Origin: Streptococcus gordonii
GTDB lineage: Bacteria; Bacillota; Bacilli; Lactobacillales; Streptococcaceae
DNA: 64,000 nucleotides
Direction of reading: 5' to 3'
Assembly (NCBI RefSeq): GCF_001553855.1
Contig: NZ_LQWV01000039.1
Coordinates: 1 to 64,000, forward strand
Shown here: piece by piece, positions 1 to 9,034 of the stretch
Layout: each line of letters opens with the position of its first letter
Numbering within the stretch: position 1 is the stretch's first letter
Translations under genes and position numbers: made by a program
Notes under the pieces: model-generated
What the model was told of the DNA's origin: nothing
The model's database searches: none
The model's input: only the letters and a program-made list of their open reading frames with translations

Positions 1-3000
1 TAGGTTGTTCACCGTCTTCAGTTGGAACTAATGTATTCCCCTTAGTATCTACAAATGAAGTAATTGGACGGACAGTCGGAGTGTATTTTGCAGTTATTTC
101 TGTTCCGTTCTTATCAACTCGTTTGACTGTAACTCCTGAAGCCTTCCCAACAAAGTCTTTTTCTGGTGTGAAAGTTACCACACCATTTTCATCAATGGTA
201 TAAGTTCCTTCTCCCGGAACAACTTTCTTAGTTGTCCCATCATCAAAGGTTGGTTTAACATTTTCATCAATTTCAACAGTCTTTTCTACACCGTTTACTT
301 CAACTTTACCACCAGTAAAAGTTGGTGTACCGTTTTGTTTTTGCCCTTTAGGTCCTTCAGATTCATCATCTGTAGAAGTTGGTTTAACAGGTATTACAGT
401 TGGAGTATACGTTGCTGTAGCAGTTGCTGTAATATCAGTATCATTTGCATCTTTTCCTAATTTGGCAGTAAGTGAAACTGTGACAGGTGTAGCTGTACCG
501 GTAAATGTCTTCAATGGAACAAAAGTTACTTCACCTGTTTCATTATTAATTGAGTAGGTACCCTGACCATCAATTGTTAGAGTATCAACAAATCCACCTG
601 TTTTTGGATCTACTAACTTAGCAGGCGAAGAAGCACTTGGTTTTACTGGTGATCCATCTCCAACAGATGTAAAGGTTGGAGTTTCTTTTTGAGTAGCACC
701 TTGAATATCAGTCGAAGTCACATTATGTCCTTCAATCGTATCAGTTACTGTAATATGGTAGGTTGTTGTAGCGGTTGATGAATCAACTCCATGATCAACT
801 CCCGACTCAGTTCCACCGATTGTTGCTTCAGTAATATAATTTCCATTACTATCAATAACATCAATCTTAACTGTATATACTCCTACTTCATTTAAGCTAT
901 ATCCACTAGCAATATTATAGTTATTTGCATCTTGTTTGGTATCAAATGCTTTTTGAACTCCTGAAGGCGATGTTACTGTGATTCGAGTGATATAGGTAGT
1001 TTTTCCATATTTAGTATCTTCAGAGTCTGAGATGCTTACTGCAGCTTTTGCTTCATTACGAAGGTCAACAACTGTACCTTTTGTTGAAGTATAATCTTGT
1101 GAAGTTGCTGTTGGTTTTGTATTTACTACAGTTGCCACATCAGTATTTGTTGCAATCGTCCCTCTAATAATACCACCAAATCCTGACTTAGTATGAACTT
1201 CCCAAGAGTCATTTTCAAGCTTAGTAGCAGTCACTTCAGTTCCATCAGATGACGCCCAGGTATTTGAATGTTTATTGTAAGTGACAGTTACTGACATTCC
1301 ATCTCCTACCTGATTAGTATTCCTAGAAACATAAATCGTTTCTGGACGAGTTGGCGTTTCTACACTTGTCACTTTCCCAGTGCTATCAAGCTGTCGAATG
1401 TACTCATAGATATAAAATTTCATACCACCGTCTTGCTGAGCTTCTGTGTACACTTGACGTTTAGTCCATCTTGTCGTACCATCACCATTCAGTGTTTTAC
1501 TTTCAGCATAGTCGCCAGGTAACTCCCAGTGTCCGGTAGCCTTATTAAAAGTCGCAGTATGTTTTTGCCCATCCGTTCCATTTAATTCAACTTGTTCACG
1601 TAAGAAAGTTCCCTTAACATTTTCAACAGATGCTTCCACTTTAATATTGTTCACACCAACTTTGGCAGTTGCCTCTGATGTCACAGGAATATTAAATACT
1701 GTATCTGAATCAACAGTACCTAATTCTTGATTCTCAGAAACAGCTGTGTTGGTTGAACCACTGTCTACGAGCCATTTGCCGTTAACTGCTTTTAGATTGG
1801 TTACAGTACCATCCGGCATTGTTATCTTAGCACTTGATGCACCTTTAGAAATTTTAACTGGTACAACCTTTGAGTAAGTTTCGACGTTTTGAACCTCAAC
1901 CTTTGGTTTCACAACTAATGTTACAGTAGCATGTGCTTCTTGTCCAGATTGGTTCCAGACATTATTATTAGCCAACTTATCATAATCTTTTGCAAATACG
2001 GAGACTGTGTAAATTCCTGCTTCAGTTAATTTTCCAGAAATGATTCCTCTCCCCATATTCGTTTGATCAGCAGCTTGCTCTTCAGAAGTACTATTCGCAA
2101 CACTATATTTAGTTCCTGGAATTAATACTTTGGAATCATCTAATGCTTCACCAATAGTATTATATCCCGAAACTCCTGTTACTGATTTAGAGAATCTTTG
2201 AGGTACTCTTACAACTTTGCCTTCAACCGTCGTATAGTTATAAGTTCCTCGACTATTTGCTGGTGTTGCACTTGCACCTGACTCATCATAAAATTGAATA
2301 TTTACATTAGCATCGTCACCAACATTACGATCATAACGCTTAGAATCTGATTTTATTTTAGGAGGCGTACTATCTTGCCACCCGACCCAACCAGCACGAA
2401 GATTCTGAATTTGGAAAGTTACCGTACGACCATCTGTATTGGTCGCAGTAATATTAAATCGTAAATCATAAACTCCATTTTCAATATCCGCTATAACTTT
2501 TCCTTGAATTGTGTCTGTTTCTGAATCGTATGTCAATCCCGGCACAAGGTTAGTTGGAGTTACAGAAGTTAAACTCCAACCAGCTTGCTTGGCATTTTCA
2601 GAAACAGCGATACGATCTTTCAAGCCTTTAATTAGTACACGATCAATTCCTTGTTCGTAACCCAATCCATAAATTTCTGTAGCTAGGTATTCATAACCAC
2701 CATTAGCAGAGTAAATCGATGTTGCAGCGTTTAAAATTCTTGACCCATCCGCACGGAGTTTGTTTCTCCAAAGAGGGGCTTCTTCTGCTAATTTTTTAGC
2801 GGCATCAGGGGTTAATGGATAGTCTACACGTCCTTTGTTGTTATGACCAGTCTTTCCACCTTGTTCTGTATGCATCCCATTTCCAGCATTTGTATCATTA
2901 CCAACCCGCTGATTAGAATAGACTTCAATCTCTAGCCCTGTAGCATCAGTACCCGTAATTAATTTAATTTCTTGTACTGGAATCGTATAGGTATCCTTAC

Positions 3001-4024
3001 CTGTGTGATTTGAAGCATTTATTTCTGAGACACGAGAGACATTTGTTCCTTCTTCAGCATAGAAATCTTGAGCAGCCAAAGCTACTCCAAAATTCCCGTC
3101 TTTTCCAACTCCTGCTTTTTTAAGATCATTGTAGACAGCAAGAATGGAATCATTTAAGCGTGATAGTTGGGTGTTAATTTGCTGTGCGGTAACGTTATCA
3201 GCTGCTAAAACTTTCTTAGCTTCCGCAATAGCTGCTTTATTGTTGACTACTGCCGCTTCGATGGCTGCTTTGCTTGCGTCTTCAACCTTATTTCTACGAA
3301 CTGCTTCATCTGCAAGAACATTTGTCACTTCCGCTTCTGACGTGACCTGTTCCAAAACCTTTTTAGATTCTTCTACAGCTTTTTCTGTAGCAGTGGTCGC
3401 TACTGGTTTGACTGCTGTAGTTGTTTCTGTTTCCTCAACTTGTTTCCCAGCTTCGTCTGACTCAACTACAACCGTGATCAAAGCTTCAACTTTAGCAAGT
3501 TCTGCATCGATATCAGCCTGTTTTGCAGTTTCGTTTGCAAGAACTGCCTTTGCAGCAGTCAATACTTCATTTGCTGTAACTATTGCTGTTGCATCAGCTT
3601 TCTTTGCAGACGCAACTTTTGCTTCTAACTCAACTACTTTTTTAGTCAGAGCAGTCTTATCAGCTTTTTTAGCTTCTACTATCTTATCTTCCTTCTCTGC
3701 AGTTGCTGGTGTTGCAACTTCAGGTTTCACCGCTGTTGAAGGCGACTCCGGTTTTTCTGCTAATACTGTTGTTGGTGGTGTCACAACTTCAGATCTCACT
3801 GTTGCTAAATCTGACTCCAACTTATCCGTCGGTGCTGGTGTTGCTGTTGATTTAGTTACTGTTACTGTAGTATCAGAACCTTGTACCTCCGTAGCAGATA
3901 CTGCACCATTACCTAGGAACATCAAACCGGCTGCAATTGCCACCGATGCTGCCCCAAAGCTGTACTTCCGAATACTATAACGAAGGTACTTCTCCTTTCT
4001 AAAATCCTGTTGTTTTCTCTTCAT
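1..4024 (-). CDS. Large YSIRK-signal, CshA-type repeat surface adhesin (5' part, runs off window)
   Basis: The frame is open from an ATG at 4024 to the window edge, about 1341 codons, so the C-terminus and any LPXTG anchor are not seen. A strong ribosome site (GGGGGAGG) lies 9 nt upstream. The N-terminus has the RYSIRKYSFGAASVAIA signal motif, with export processing near residue 43 after VSA. Residues about 60-260 are Ala/Lys/Glu/Val-rich and probably helical. A long non-repetitive region follows, including an NVGDDANVNIQFYDESG segment. Close to the window edge come repeats of the form TYTIDENGVVTFTPEKDFVG with Pro-Thr linkers, typical of CshA-type fibril repeats. SrtA, encoded at 39165-39920, would be the expected anchoring enzyme. 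Inference: a fibrillar adhesin; its ligand cannot be told. Confidence 0.85.
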   Translation of the reverse strand, partial: MKRKQQDFRKEKYLRYSIRKYSFGAASVAIAAGLMFLGNGAVSATEVQGSDTTVTVTKSTATPAPTDKLESDLATVRSEVVTPPTTVLAEKPESPSTAVKPEVATPATAEKEDKIVEAKKADKTALTKKVVELEAKVASAKKADATAIVTANEVLTAAKAVLANETAKQADIDAELAKVEALITVVVESDEAGKQVEETETTTAVKPVATTATEKAVEESKKVLEQVTSEAEVTNVLADEAVRRNKVEDASKAAIEAAVVNNKAAIAEAKKVLAADNVTAQQINTQLSRLNDSILAVYNDLKKAGVGKDGNFGVALAAQDFYAEEGTNVSRVSEINASNHTGKDTYTIPVQEIKLITGTDATGLEIEVYSNQRVGNDTNAGNGMHTEQGGKTGHNNKGRVDYPLTPDAAKKLAEEAPLWRNKLRADGSRILNAATSIYSANGGYEYLATEIYGLGYEQGIDRVLIKGLKDRIAVSENAKQAGWSLTSVTPTNLVPGLTYDSETDTIQGKVIADIENGVYDLRFNITATNTDGRTVTFQIQNLRAGWVGWQDSTPPKIKSDSKRYDRNVGDDANVNIQFYDESGASATPANSRGTYNYTTVEGKVVRVPQRFSKSVTGVSGYNTIGEALDDSKVLIPGTKYSVANSTSEEQAADQTNMGRGIISGKLTEAGIYTVSVFAKDYDKLANNNVWNQSGQEAHATVTLVVKPKVEVQNVETYSKVVPVKISKGASSAKITMPDGTVTNLKAVNGKWLVDSGSTNTAVSENQELGTVDSDTVFNIPVTSEATAKVGVNNIKVEASVENVKGTFLREQVELNGTDGQKHTATFNKATGHWELPGDYAESKTLNGDGTTRWTKRQVYTEAQQDGGMKFYIYEYIRQLDSTGKVTSVETPTRPETIYVSRNTNQVGDGMSVTVTYNKHSNTWASSDGTEVTATKLENDSWEVHTKSGFGGIIRGTIATNTDVATVVNTKPTATSQDYTSTKGTVVDLRNEAKAAVSISDSEDTKYGKTTYITRITVTSPSGVQKAFDTKQDANNYNIASGYSLNEVGVYTVKIDVIDSNGNYITEATIGGTESGVDHGVDSSTATTTYHITVTDTIEGHNVTSTDIQGATQKETPTFTSVGDGSPVKPSASSPAKLVDPKTGGFVDTLTIDGQGTYSINNETGEVTFVPLKTFTGTATPVTVSLTAKLGKDANDTDITATATATYTPTVIPVKPTSTDDESEGPKGQKQNGTPTFTGGKVEVNGVEKTVEIDENVKPTFDDGTTKKVVPGEGTYTIDENGVVTFTPEKDFVGKASGVTVKRVDKNGTEITAKYTPTVRPITSFVDTKGNTLVPTEDGEQP

Positions 4025-4095
4025 AAGACACAACCTCCCCCTTTTTTTAAATGTCGATATGAAATACACAGGCAAACAGAGTCTCCTGCACTCAC

Positions 4096-4111
4096 AGAAA
4101 ATCGTTTTCAA
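4096..4111. promoter_or_regulatory. cre-like palindrome upstream of the surface adhesin
   Basis: AGAAAATCGTTTTCAA is a near-perfect inverted repeat (GAAAA-TCG-TTTTC) about 70 bp upstream of the adhesin start. Read on the minus strand it fits the CcpA site consensus WTGNAARCGNWWWCAW with about two mismatches. No clear promoter was found beside it, so a regulatory role is only possible. Confidence 0.25.
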
Positions 4112-4126
4112 GGAATTATTTATTTC

Positions 4127-4413
4127 CCGTGTTGTAAAATGAAGTGCAACAGAAAAGACATGTTCGTCATTCATCACATGAAAGAGGTTCAAATGAGAAC
4201 TTCAACGGGCTCCTCAGAGAGTTTCTCCCTAAAGTCAAATCTCTCAATCCGCTGACTGACGAAGAACTCGCTCAATATCTCTCAGCTATTAAAGAACTAG
4301 GCGACTTCATCAGTACAAAACTTCACAATTTCTGTTTGGGCTAGTCCAAACAGCCTAAACAATGGAATCCTAGTCTATCCATGAACTTGTTGCACTTGAC
4401 TTGACAATGTGCC
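4127..4413 (+). mobile_element. Internally deleted IS30-family element (MITE-like remnant)
   Basis: Terminal inverted repeats are visible: AAGTGCAACA near 4142-4151 and its complement TGTTGCACTT at 4388-4397. The similarity extends outward (TTGT-AA-T) to about 17 of 20 matches. Between them a short frame (4144-4344) reads RHSSHERGSNENFNGLLREF followed by LPKVKSLNPLTDEELAQYL. This is the C-terminal end of an IS30-family transposase (conserved ERG.NEN.NGL.R.FLPK.KS). The N-terminal and catalytic parts are absent. The element is flanked by a 13-bp direct repeat AATTATTTATTTC at 4114-4126 and 4414-4426. That is longer than usual IS30 target duplications and may be partly chance in AT-rich DNA. 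Confidence 0.65.
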
Positions 4414-4490
4414 AATTATTTATTTCAAAAAGTGATCTAACCACTCTCAACATATGTATTATAACATTTCTAAACTTTTATTCAAGTGCG

Positions 4491-4528
4491 GTTGTAAGAT
4501 GAAGTATAACACAAAAGTCATATTCTTC
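4491..4528 (+). repeat. Second, isolated IS-end-like sequence
   Basis: This 38-bp stretch matches 4131-4168, the left end of the IS30-type remnant, at about 31 of 38 positions in the same orientation. No transposase coding follows it. It looks like a solo end left by another decayed copy. Confidence 0.5.
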
Positions 4529-4840
4529 TGATATATAAGAATTCTCCAATTCAGTATAAAAGTAGATGAACATACCCACTAATCATTCCAACGAAAAATC
4601 AAACTATTCTTAATTATCAGACTCTGAATGTGGTAAAATGAGCGCTATCTCAAGATGGGTGAGAAATCTACAGAGATTGCTCGTCTTATTAGGTAGACAT
4701 CACTCACGATTACTCATGAAATCAACGGAAAAAAACAGTTTTTCTGCGTTTTTATGGCATACTCAAAATATAGGCTGTTGTATAGCTTACAGTTTTAACA
4801 CATTTTTCTGACATACTATAAATTTCAAAGAAGTAAAAGA
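4529..4840. other. Gene-free AT-rich spacer
   Basis: No credible coding frame, RNA gene or terminator was seen. A TACTATAAAT stretch near 4813-4822 could be a -10 region for the small ORF starting at 4841, but no good -35 box accompanies it. Confidence 0.4.
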
Positions 4841-5140
4841 ATGTCAATTAAAAATCATTTACAAAGAGAATTCAAAGGTTCAAATTTTGAAATTTGTGAA
4901 ACACTAATAACAGATACCTACTTCACTAGCTTTTTAGATTACGTGAGTCTACCTGAATCAATCTCTAAATTAATTGAAGAAGGCTATACCGATAAAAGAA
5001 ATCAATTAGATGAATACATTGATTTTGCACTTCATCATAATTTAATTACTATGCAAAATAATATTATTCAAGCTACTGATCTTGGTTTAGCTTGGGTGTG
5101 GTGGGCTTATGCACCAGTTGAAGGCGATGATTGGATTTAG
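4841..5140 (+). CDS. Small hypothetical protein (99 aa)
   Basis: I do not recognise the family. The 99-residue product is acidic and soluble, with no signal peptide or membrane segment, and ends in an unusual Trp-rich tail (AWVWWAYAPVEGDDW). The ribosome site is weak (AAAGAAGT about 8 nt upstream). The central part (ISKLIEEGYTDKRNQLDEYIDF) is probably helical. The gene stands alone on the plus strand between IS debris and the convergent rplJL operon, so an accessory origin is plausible. It could also be a relic of a longer gene. Confidence 0.5.
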   Translation: MSIKNHLQREFKGSNFEICETLITDTYFTSFLDYVSLPESISKLIEEGYTDKRNQLDEYIDFALHHNLITMQNNIIQATDLGLAWVWWAYAPVEGDDWI

Positions 5141-5215
5141 GTTAAAATAGTACTATATTTTCTGCATAAGATAAAACTAACAAAGGAATTATATAGTCTA
5201 TTTTGTTGTAGAAAA

Positions 5216-5249
5216 AAATCCCCGCCAAGATCTAACTTGGCGGGGATTT
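5216..5249 (-). terminator. Intrinsic terminator of rplJL
   Basis: A perfect 14-bp stem (AAATCCCCGCCAAG and its complement) with a 6-nt loop is followed on the minus strand by a run of Ts. It lies about 95 nt after the rplL stop. Confidence 0.9.
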
Positions 5250-5344
5250 GGTGGGGAATAGCACCCCTATTTAAGATTTAAATCACCTTAAGCAATTCTT
5301 AACCTTAATATACTAGGCTTTTGCATTCAATTTGCGTTACTCTA

Positions 5345-5713
5345 TTATTTAAGAGTAACTGAAGCGCCTGCTTCTTCCAATTTAGCTTTGATTTCTTCAG
5401 CTTCTGCAGTTGCAACGCCTTCTTTAACAAGTGCTGGTGCACCGTCAACAAGTTCTTTAGCTTCTTTAAGGCCAAGACCAGTGATTTCACGTACAACTTT
5501 GATAACGCCAACTTTTTTGTCACCAGCAGAAGTCAATTCTACGTCAAATGAGTCTTTTGCAGCACCTGCATCAGCAGCGCCAGCAGCAGCTACAGCTACA
5601 GGAGCAGCTGCAGTTACACCAAATTCTTCTTCGATAGCTTTTACAAGGTCGTTCAATTCAAGGATTGAAGCTTCTTTAATTTCAGCAATAATGTTTTCAA
5701 TGTTCAATGCCAT
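5345..5713 (-). CDS. rplL: Ribosomal protein L7/L12
   Basis: This is the stalk protein of the large ribosomal subunit; L12 dimers bind L10 and recruit translational GTPases. The product is 122 aa, the usual length. An N-terminal dimerisation helix ([20 protein letters not shown]) is followed by an Ala/Gly hinge (about residues 37-55) and the conserved C-terminal domain ([20 protein letters not shown]). The ATG at 5713 is chosen because GGAGG lies 8 nt before it; the in-frame ATG 15 nt earlier encodes the ribosome site itself. It is the second gene of the rplJ-rplL operon. Confidence 0.97.
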   Translation of the reverse strand: MALNIENIIAEIKEASILELNDLVKAIEEEFGVTAAAPVAVAAAGAADAGAAKDSFDVELTSAGDKKVGVIKVVREITGLGLKEAKELVDGAPALVKEGVATAEAEEIKAKLEEAGASVTLK

Positions 5714-5786
5714 TGTTATTTCCTCCAAATAAGTTTTTTAATTTTAAATATTTTTTCGTAGCTAGGCTACACTGCGTAGCTTAAGA

Positions 5787-6287
5787 TTAAGCTGCGTCTT
5801 CTTTGTTGTCTGCGACTGCTTTGACAGCAAGTGCAACGTTGCGAACTGGCGCTTGAAGTACAGAAAGGAGCATAGAAAGAAGTCCTTCGCGGTTTGGAAG
5901 AGTTGCAAGTGCAAGAATCTCTTCTTTAGATGCGACAGCGCCTTCAATAGCACCACCCTTAATCTCAAGTGCTTCCGCGTTTTTAGAAAAGTCGTTCAAG
6001 ATTTTCGCTGGCGCGATAACATCTTCGTTAGAAAATGCTACTGCAGATGGTCCAACAAAAACTGATGCAAGATCTTCAAGACCAGCTTTTTCAGCTGCAC
6101 GACGTAAAATTGAGTTTTTGATAACTTTATACTCAACTTCGCTTCCACGAAGCTCACGACGAAGAACTGTATCTTGCTCAACTGTCAAACCACGAGCGTC
6201 AACAACGACGATTGATGCAGCAGCTTTCATTTTTTCAGCTACTACGTCAACTAGTTCCGCTTTTTTAGCAATAATTGCTTCACTCAT
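5787..6287 (-). CDS. rplJ: Ribosomal protein L10
   Basis: The 166-aa protein anchors L7/L12 dimers to the 50S subunit. The start [20 protein letters not shown] is typical of L10, and [16 protein letters not shown] matches the rRNA-binding region. The ATG at 6287 follows ACGGAGGTG at good spacing; a longer frame upstream would run through the leader RNA and is not supported. rplL follows after 73 nt. L10 leader RNA at 6288-6458 points to autogenous control by the L10-L12 complex. Confidence 0.97.
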   Translation of the reverse strand: MSEAIIAKKAELVDVVAEKMKAAASIVVVDARGLTVEQDTVLRRELRGSEVEYKVIKNSILRRAAEKAGLEDLASVFVGPSAVAFSNEDVIAPAKILNDFSKNAEALEIKGGAIEGAVASKEEILALATLPNREGLLSMLLSVLQAPVRNVALAVKAVADNKEDAA

Positions 6288-6458
6288 TAGTGTGTTCACC
6301 TCCGTAATTATTTTGCTTGGGGATTTTTCCAAAAGAAAAACGCGCCCAAACCTAGACACGAAAGTACAATACGCTTCTTTTTACATGATACGTTTTGTCC
6401 TCGGTAGGATTTTTATGAGTCGAGCTCCCCTACTGTCTTAGGCAGTTTTTTCAAACCA
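6288..6458 (-). ncRNA. L10 leader (autoregulatory mRNA structure)
   Basis: The leader between the promoter and rplJ contains the conserved CCTACCGAGGACAAAA block (complement at about 6395-6411) and the GTGTCTAGGTTTGGGCGCG segment. These are characteristic of the ribosomal L10 leader family, which binds L10-(L12)n to repress translation. The assignment rests on motif recall; a covariance-model search would confirm it. Confidence 0.75.
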
Positions 6459-6464
6459 TTGATA

Positions 6465-6493
6465 ATCATATCATAGATAAAAAAAGATTGCAA
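6465..6493 (-). promoter_or_regulatory. Promoter of rplJL
   Basis: On the minus strand TTGCAA and TATGAT are separated by 17 bp. The -35 box lies inside the downstream arm of the preceding terminator. Confidence 0.75.
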
Positions 6494-6513
6494 GACTTTT
6501 ATGCAATCTTTTT
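6481..6513 (-). terminator. Terminator after the DUF1801 gene
   Basis: A 12-bp stem AAAAAGATTGCA / TGCAATCTTTTT is followed by Ts on the minus strand. It shares bases with the rplJ -35 box. Confidence 0.75.
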
Positions 6514-6537
6514 AAAATATTTTTTTAATCAAACCTC

Positions 6538-6588
6538 TTATTTATCAAGATAAGGTGCTAAGTCCTGCAAGGCTCGCTCAGCAATTTT
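6538..6588 (-). pseudogene. Relic of a second trmFO 3' end
   Basis: On the minus strand this stretch reads KIAERALQDLAPYLDK then a stop, closely matching the true TrmFO C-terminus [16 protein letters not shown] encoded at 7037-7089. The DNA is also similar (TGCTAAGTC and GCTCGCTC blocks in the same order). It directly abuts and overlaps the stop codon of the DUF1801 gene in another frame. It suggests that the DUF1801 gene was inserted at the trmFO end, leaving a duplicated or older terminus downstream. Confidence 0.65.
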
Positions 6589-6937
6589 ATTCTGCTGCTT
6601 TTTGAGCCAATCGCAAGTAATCCGTCAAATGCTTGTTTTCTATATCTTCAAGCGTATGTAATTTCAAATGGCGACGGCCTTTACCCTTGCCTTCCAACAA
6701 ACCGTATGGGTCTGCCATCTCGGCGCCACGACCAAATTCCACAGTTACATGCTGCTTATAAACAAAAATGCCGCAAAACGGTTCGGGGGCGGCAAACAAA
6801 ATACCGCCATATTTCACTTCTTCGACTACCGTATCTGACAGTTGCCGTATTTTCGTGCGCACACTATTGGCGATTTCATACAAGGCAGGATTATTAATTA
6901 GCCAATCATCCAGCAGATTTTTTACTTTTTGGTTCAT
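6587..6937 (-). CDS. DUF1801 / YdhG-like protein
   Basis: The 116-aa protein has the DUF1801 layout: an N-terminal helix, IRQLSDTVVEEVKYGGILF, then FCGIFVYKQHVTVEFGRGAEM and a C-terminal HLKLHTLEDI segment. The family's biochemical role is not settled. The start ATG at 6937 follows AGGAGGAGACC. An extended -10 promoter lies at 7001-7008. A copy of the trmFO 3' tail directly after the gene suggests it arrived as a small cassette between trmFO and rplJ. Confidence 0.75.
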   Translation of the reverse strand: MNQKVKNLLDDWLINNPALYEIANSVRTKIRQLSDTVVEEVKYGGILFAAPEPFCGIFVYKQHVTVEFGRGAEMADPYGLLEGKGKGRRHLKLHTLEDIENKHLTDYLRLAQKAAE

Positions 6938-7000
6938 GGTCTCCTCCTAATTTGAGATTGTAGGTTGGTCATTGATGTCCGATTTCCAAATTTTTTATTT

Positions 7001-7008
7001 ATTATAGC
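7001..7008 (-). promoter_or_regulatory. Extended -10 promoter of the DUF1801 gene
   Basis: TGCTATAAT reads on the minus strand about 65 nt before the gene. There is no good -35 box, as is common with TGn-extended -10 promoters. Confidence 0.5.
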
Positions 7009-7036
7009 ACAAAATCAAGAAAATCCTAACTTTTTT

Positions 7037-8371
7037 TTAAATTTCTTGATAAAATTGTAAGTCTTTTAATGCTCGCTCGGCGATTTTTTCGTAACGTTCT
7101 TTTTTATCACGAATGCGCGGACCTTCCAATTCTTTGATAATCCCAAAATTGACATTCATGGGTTGGAAATGCTTGCTGTCAGCATGAGTAACATAATGAG
7201 GCAGACTTCCAATAGCTGTTGTTTCTGGAAAGACAAGTGCTTCTTCTCCCTTGAAGAGTCGAGCAGCGTTAATACCAGCAACTAGACCTGAAGCTGCTGA
7301 CTCTACGTACCCTTCAACTCCAGTCATTTGACCTGCAAAGAAAAGATTTGGATGTTTCTTAGAGCGGAAAGTCTGTTCCAGCAGATTTGGAGAGTCCATA
7401 TAGGAGTTTCGATGCATGACACCATAGCGAACAAATTCTGCATTCTCAAGGCCAGGAATCATTTGAAAGACCCGCTTTTGTTCGCCCCATTTGAGATGAG
7501 TCTGGAAGCCGACGATATTGTAAAGACTGCCTGCTGCATTGTCCTGACGGAGCTGCACCACAGCATATGGCGTCTTAAAGTCTCCGTCGCGAGGTCCTTG
7601 GTAGTCATCTGGATATTCTAAACCAACCGGCTTCATCGGTCCATAAATCATGGTTTTTATACCTCGCTTGGCCATAACTTCAATAGGCATACAGCCTTCA
7701 AAGTATTTTTCTTTTTCAAAGGAATTGAGCGGTGCTTCCTCAGCATTGACCAAAGCATCATGGAAATCCATAAATTCTTGTTTGGTCATTGGCGCGTTGA
7801 GATAGGCTGCTTCGCCCTTATCATAGCGGGATTTGAGATAGACCTTGGTCATATCAATGGTATTGACATCAATGATTGGCGCTGCTGCGTCGTAGAAATA
7901 AAAACCGTCGCCTCCATTGAGCGCGTGGATTTTTTCAGCCAAAGCATCGCTGGTCAAGGGTCCTGTCGCAATGACTGTGATGGCATCCTCCGGAATTTCT
8001 GTGATTTCTTCACGAATAACCTCGATCAGTGGATGGTTGGTCACTAGCTCCGTCACCATCTGAGAAAAGCCTTCTCTATCAACTGCTAAAGCACCACCCG
8101 CTGGCACCCGAGTTGCTTCTGCTGACTTTAAGATGACCGAGTCCAACCGCCGCATTTCTTCCTTGAGCAGACCGACAGCATTGGTCAGCGAATCTCCTCT
8201 CAGAGAGTTAGAGCAGACCAGTTCTGCAAAGTCTGAAGTCTTGTGTTGAGGCGTTGACTTAACACCCCGCATTTCATAGAGTTTGACTGGGATTCCACGC
8301 TTAGCAATCTGATAAGCCGCTTCACTACCAGCCAGACCTGCACCGATAACATTGATATAAGATTGAGACAC
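7037..8371 (-). CDS. trmFO: Methylenetetrahydrofolate-dependent tRNA (uracil-54-C5)-methyltransferase
   Basis: TrmFO makes m5U54 in the tRNA T-loop using methylene-THF and FADH2. The N-terminal FAD-binding motif is [19 protein letters not shown], followed by the conserved VCSNSLRGD and [20 protein letters not shown] blocks. The product is 444 aa, the length I recall for the pneumococcal enzyme. That requires a GTG start at 8371, preceded by AGAGGT; the longer frame with in-frame ATGs to 8443 has no homologous N-terminus. An extended -10 promoter at 8469-8476 fits a leader of about 90 nt. No terminator was recognised directly after it. Confidence 0.93.
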   Translation of the reverse strand: MSQSYINVIGAGLAGSEAAYQIAKRGIPVKLYEMRGVKSTPQHKTSDFAELVCSNSLRGDSLTNAVGLLKEEMRRLDSVILKSAEATRVPAGGALAVDREGFSQMVTELVTNHPLIEVIREEITEIPEDAITVIATGPLTSDALAEKIHALNGGDGFYFYDAAAPIIDVNTIDMTKVYLKSRYDKGEAAYLNAPMTKQEFMDFHDALVNAEEAPLNSFEKEKYFEGCMPIEVMAKRGIKTMIYGPMKPVGLEYPDDYQGPRDGDFKTPYAVVQLRQDNAAGSLYNIVGFQTHLKWGEQKRVFQMIPGLENAEFVRYGVMHRNSYMDSPNLLEQTFRSKKHPNLFFAGQMTGVEGYVESAASGLVAGINAARLFKGEEALVFPETTAIGSLPHYVTHADSKHFQPMNVNFGIIKELEGPRIRDKKERYEKIAERALKDLQFYQEI

Positions 8372-8468
8372 GACACTAATACCTCTTTGGGTGGAACCTG
8401 AGTCCATATCAAAACAATCCACTGAACTGTTTGACACCCACAAATCTTTCTAAATTAATACTTGGTCC

Positions 8469-8477
8469 ATTATAACA
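8469..8477 (-). promoter_or_regulatory. Extended -10 promoter of trmFO
   Basis: TGTTATAAT on the minus strand, directly after the U-tract of the terminator of the preceding gene. Confidence 0.5.
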
Positions 8478-8493
8478 AAAAGATAGTAAAAAA

Positions 8494-8519
8494 GACAGAC
8501 AGGAGAACTCTAGTCTGTC
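8494..8519 (-). terminator. Terminator of the satD cluster
   Basis: GACAGAC and GTCTGTC pair across a 12-nt loop, followed on the minus strand by six Ts. It begins 3 nt after the stop of the last gene. Confidence 0.75.
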
Positions 8520-8521
8520 CA

Positions 8522-9016
8522 TCATTTTGTCATTTTTTCCAAATAAGCAATCTTAGCAAAATCCTTATGATTGTTATTATCATTTCGGTAAGAATCTTGG
8601 GAAGAAGCACGGTAGATAGCTAAAAATTGCTCTGCTGTCGGCAGTAGAAACTCAACACCTTCTACTTCTCTTCGAGACAGCTTCTCTAGCGGCACACCTG
8701 AAAATGCCTCCAAGGTTTCCATAACTCCAAATTCAATAGACAAGCCTTCTTTTTGAAATTCATGCTCGTGCAGATCGACTAAGCGATAGCCCAAGCGCTC
8801 CATCATAGGCTCAATCTTGTCCATATCATAAATACGTTCTTCATCTGGTGCTTCCCAGCCACGTTCATCACCATGAACATGAATATCAATATCCCGCGCC
8901 TGCCAGTCCTGACCAGTAACTTGCTCCAGACCTAGAGAACCCATCAGCAGTGGCACAATTCCCATCTTATTCAGTTGAGACGCGATTTTTAGAAATTCTG
9001 TAAATTTATTATTCAT
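8522..9016 (-). CDS. Nucleotidyltransferase-fold protein (hypothetical)
   Basis: The 164-aa protein carries GSLGLEQVTGQDWQARDIDI near residues 27-46. This is a G-S...D-x-D pattern of the minimal nucleotidyltransferase fold, here with D43 and D45. The C-terminal part (EFLLPTAEQFLAIYRASSQDS) resembles the helical end of MNT-like proteins. Substrate is unknown. It is the last gene of a three-gene set with satD and a DUF3307 membrane protein, separated from the latter by 18 nt. A proper terminator follows. Function is inferred from the fold pattern only. Confidence 0.65.
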   Translation of the reverse strand: MNNKFTEFLKIASQLNKMGIVPLLMGSLGLEQVTGQDWQARDIDIHVHGDERGWEAPDEERIYDMDKIEPMMERLGYRLVDLHEHEFQKEGLSIEFGVMETLEAFSGVPLEKLSRREVEGVEFLLPTAEQFLAIYRASSQDSYRNDNNNHKDFAKIAYLEKMTK

Positions 9017-9034
9017 ACTATTTCTTTCAAAACT

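Noticed and set aside
3144..3980. A 278-codon plus-strand frame rich in Ser, Ala and Thr
   Set aside because: It is the antisense of the Ala/Glu/Lys-rich N-terminal part of the surface adhesin, which has the signal peptide and ribosome site on the minus strand.
5250..5265. Short inverted repeat GGGG-AATAGCA-CCCC next to the rplJL terminator
   Set aside because: Four-base arms without a T-run are too weak to call.
8372..8443. N-terminal extension of trmFO by 24 codons
   Set aside because: It has no similarity to TrmFO N-termini, and the GTG at 8371 has a ribosome site and gives the family length.
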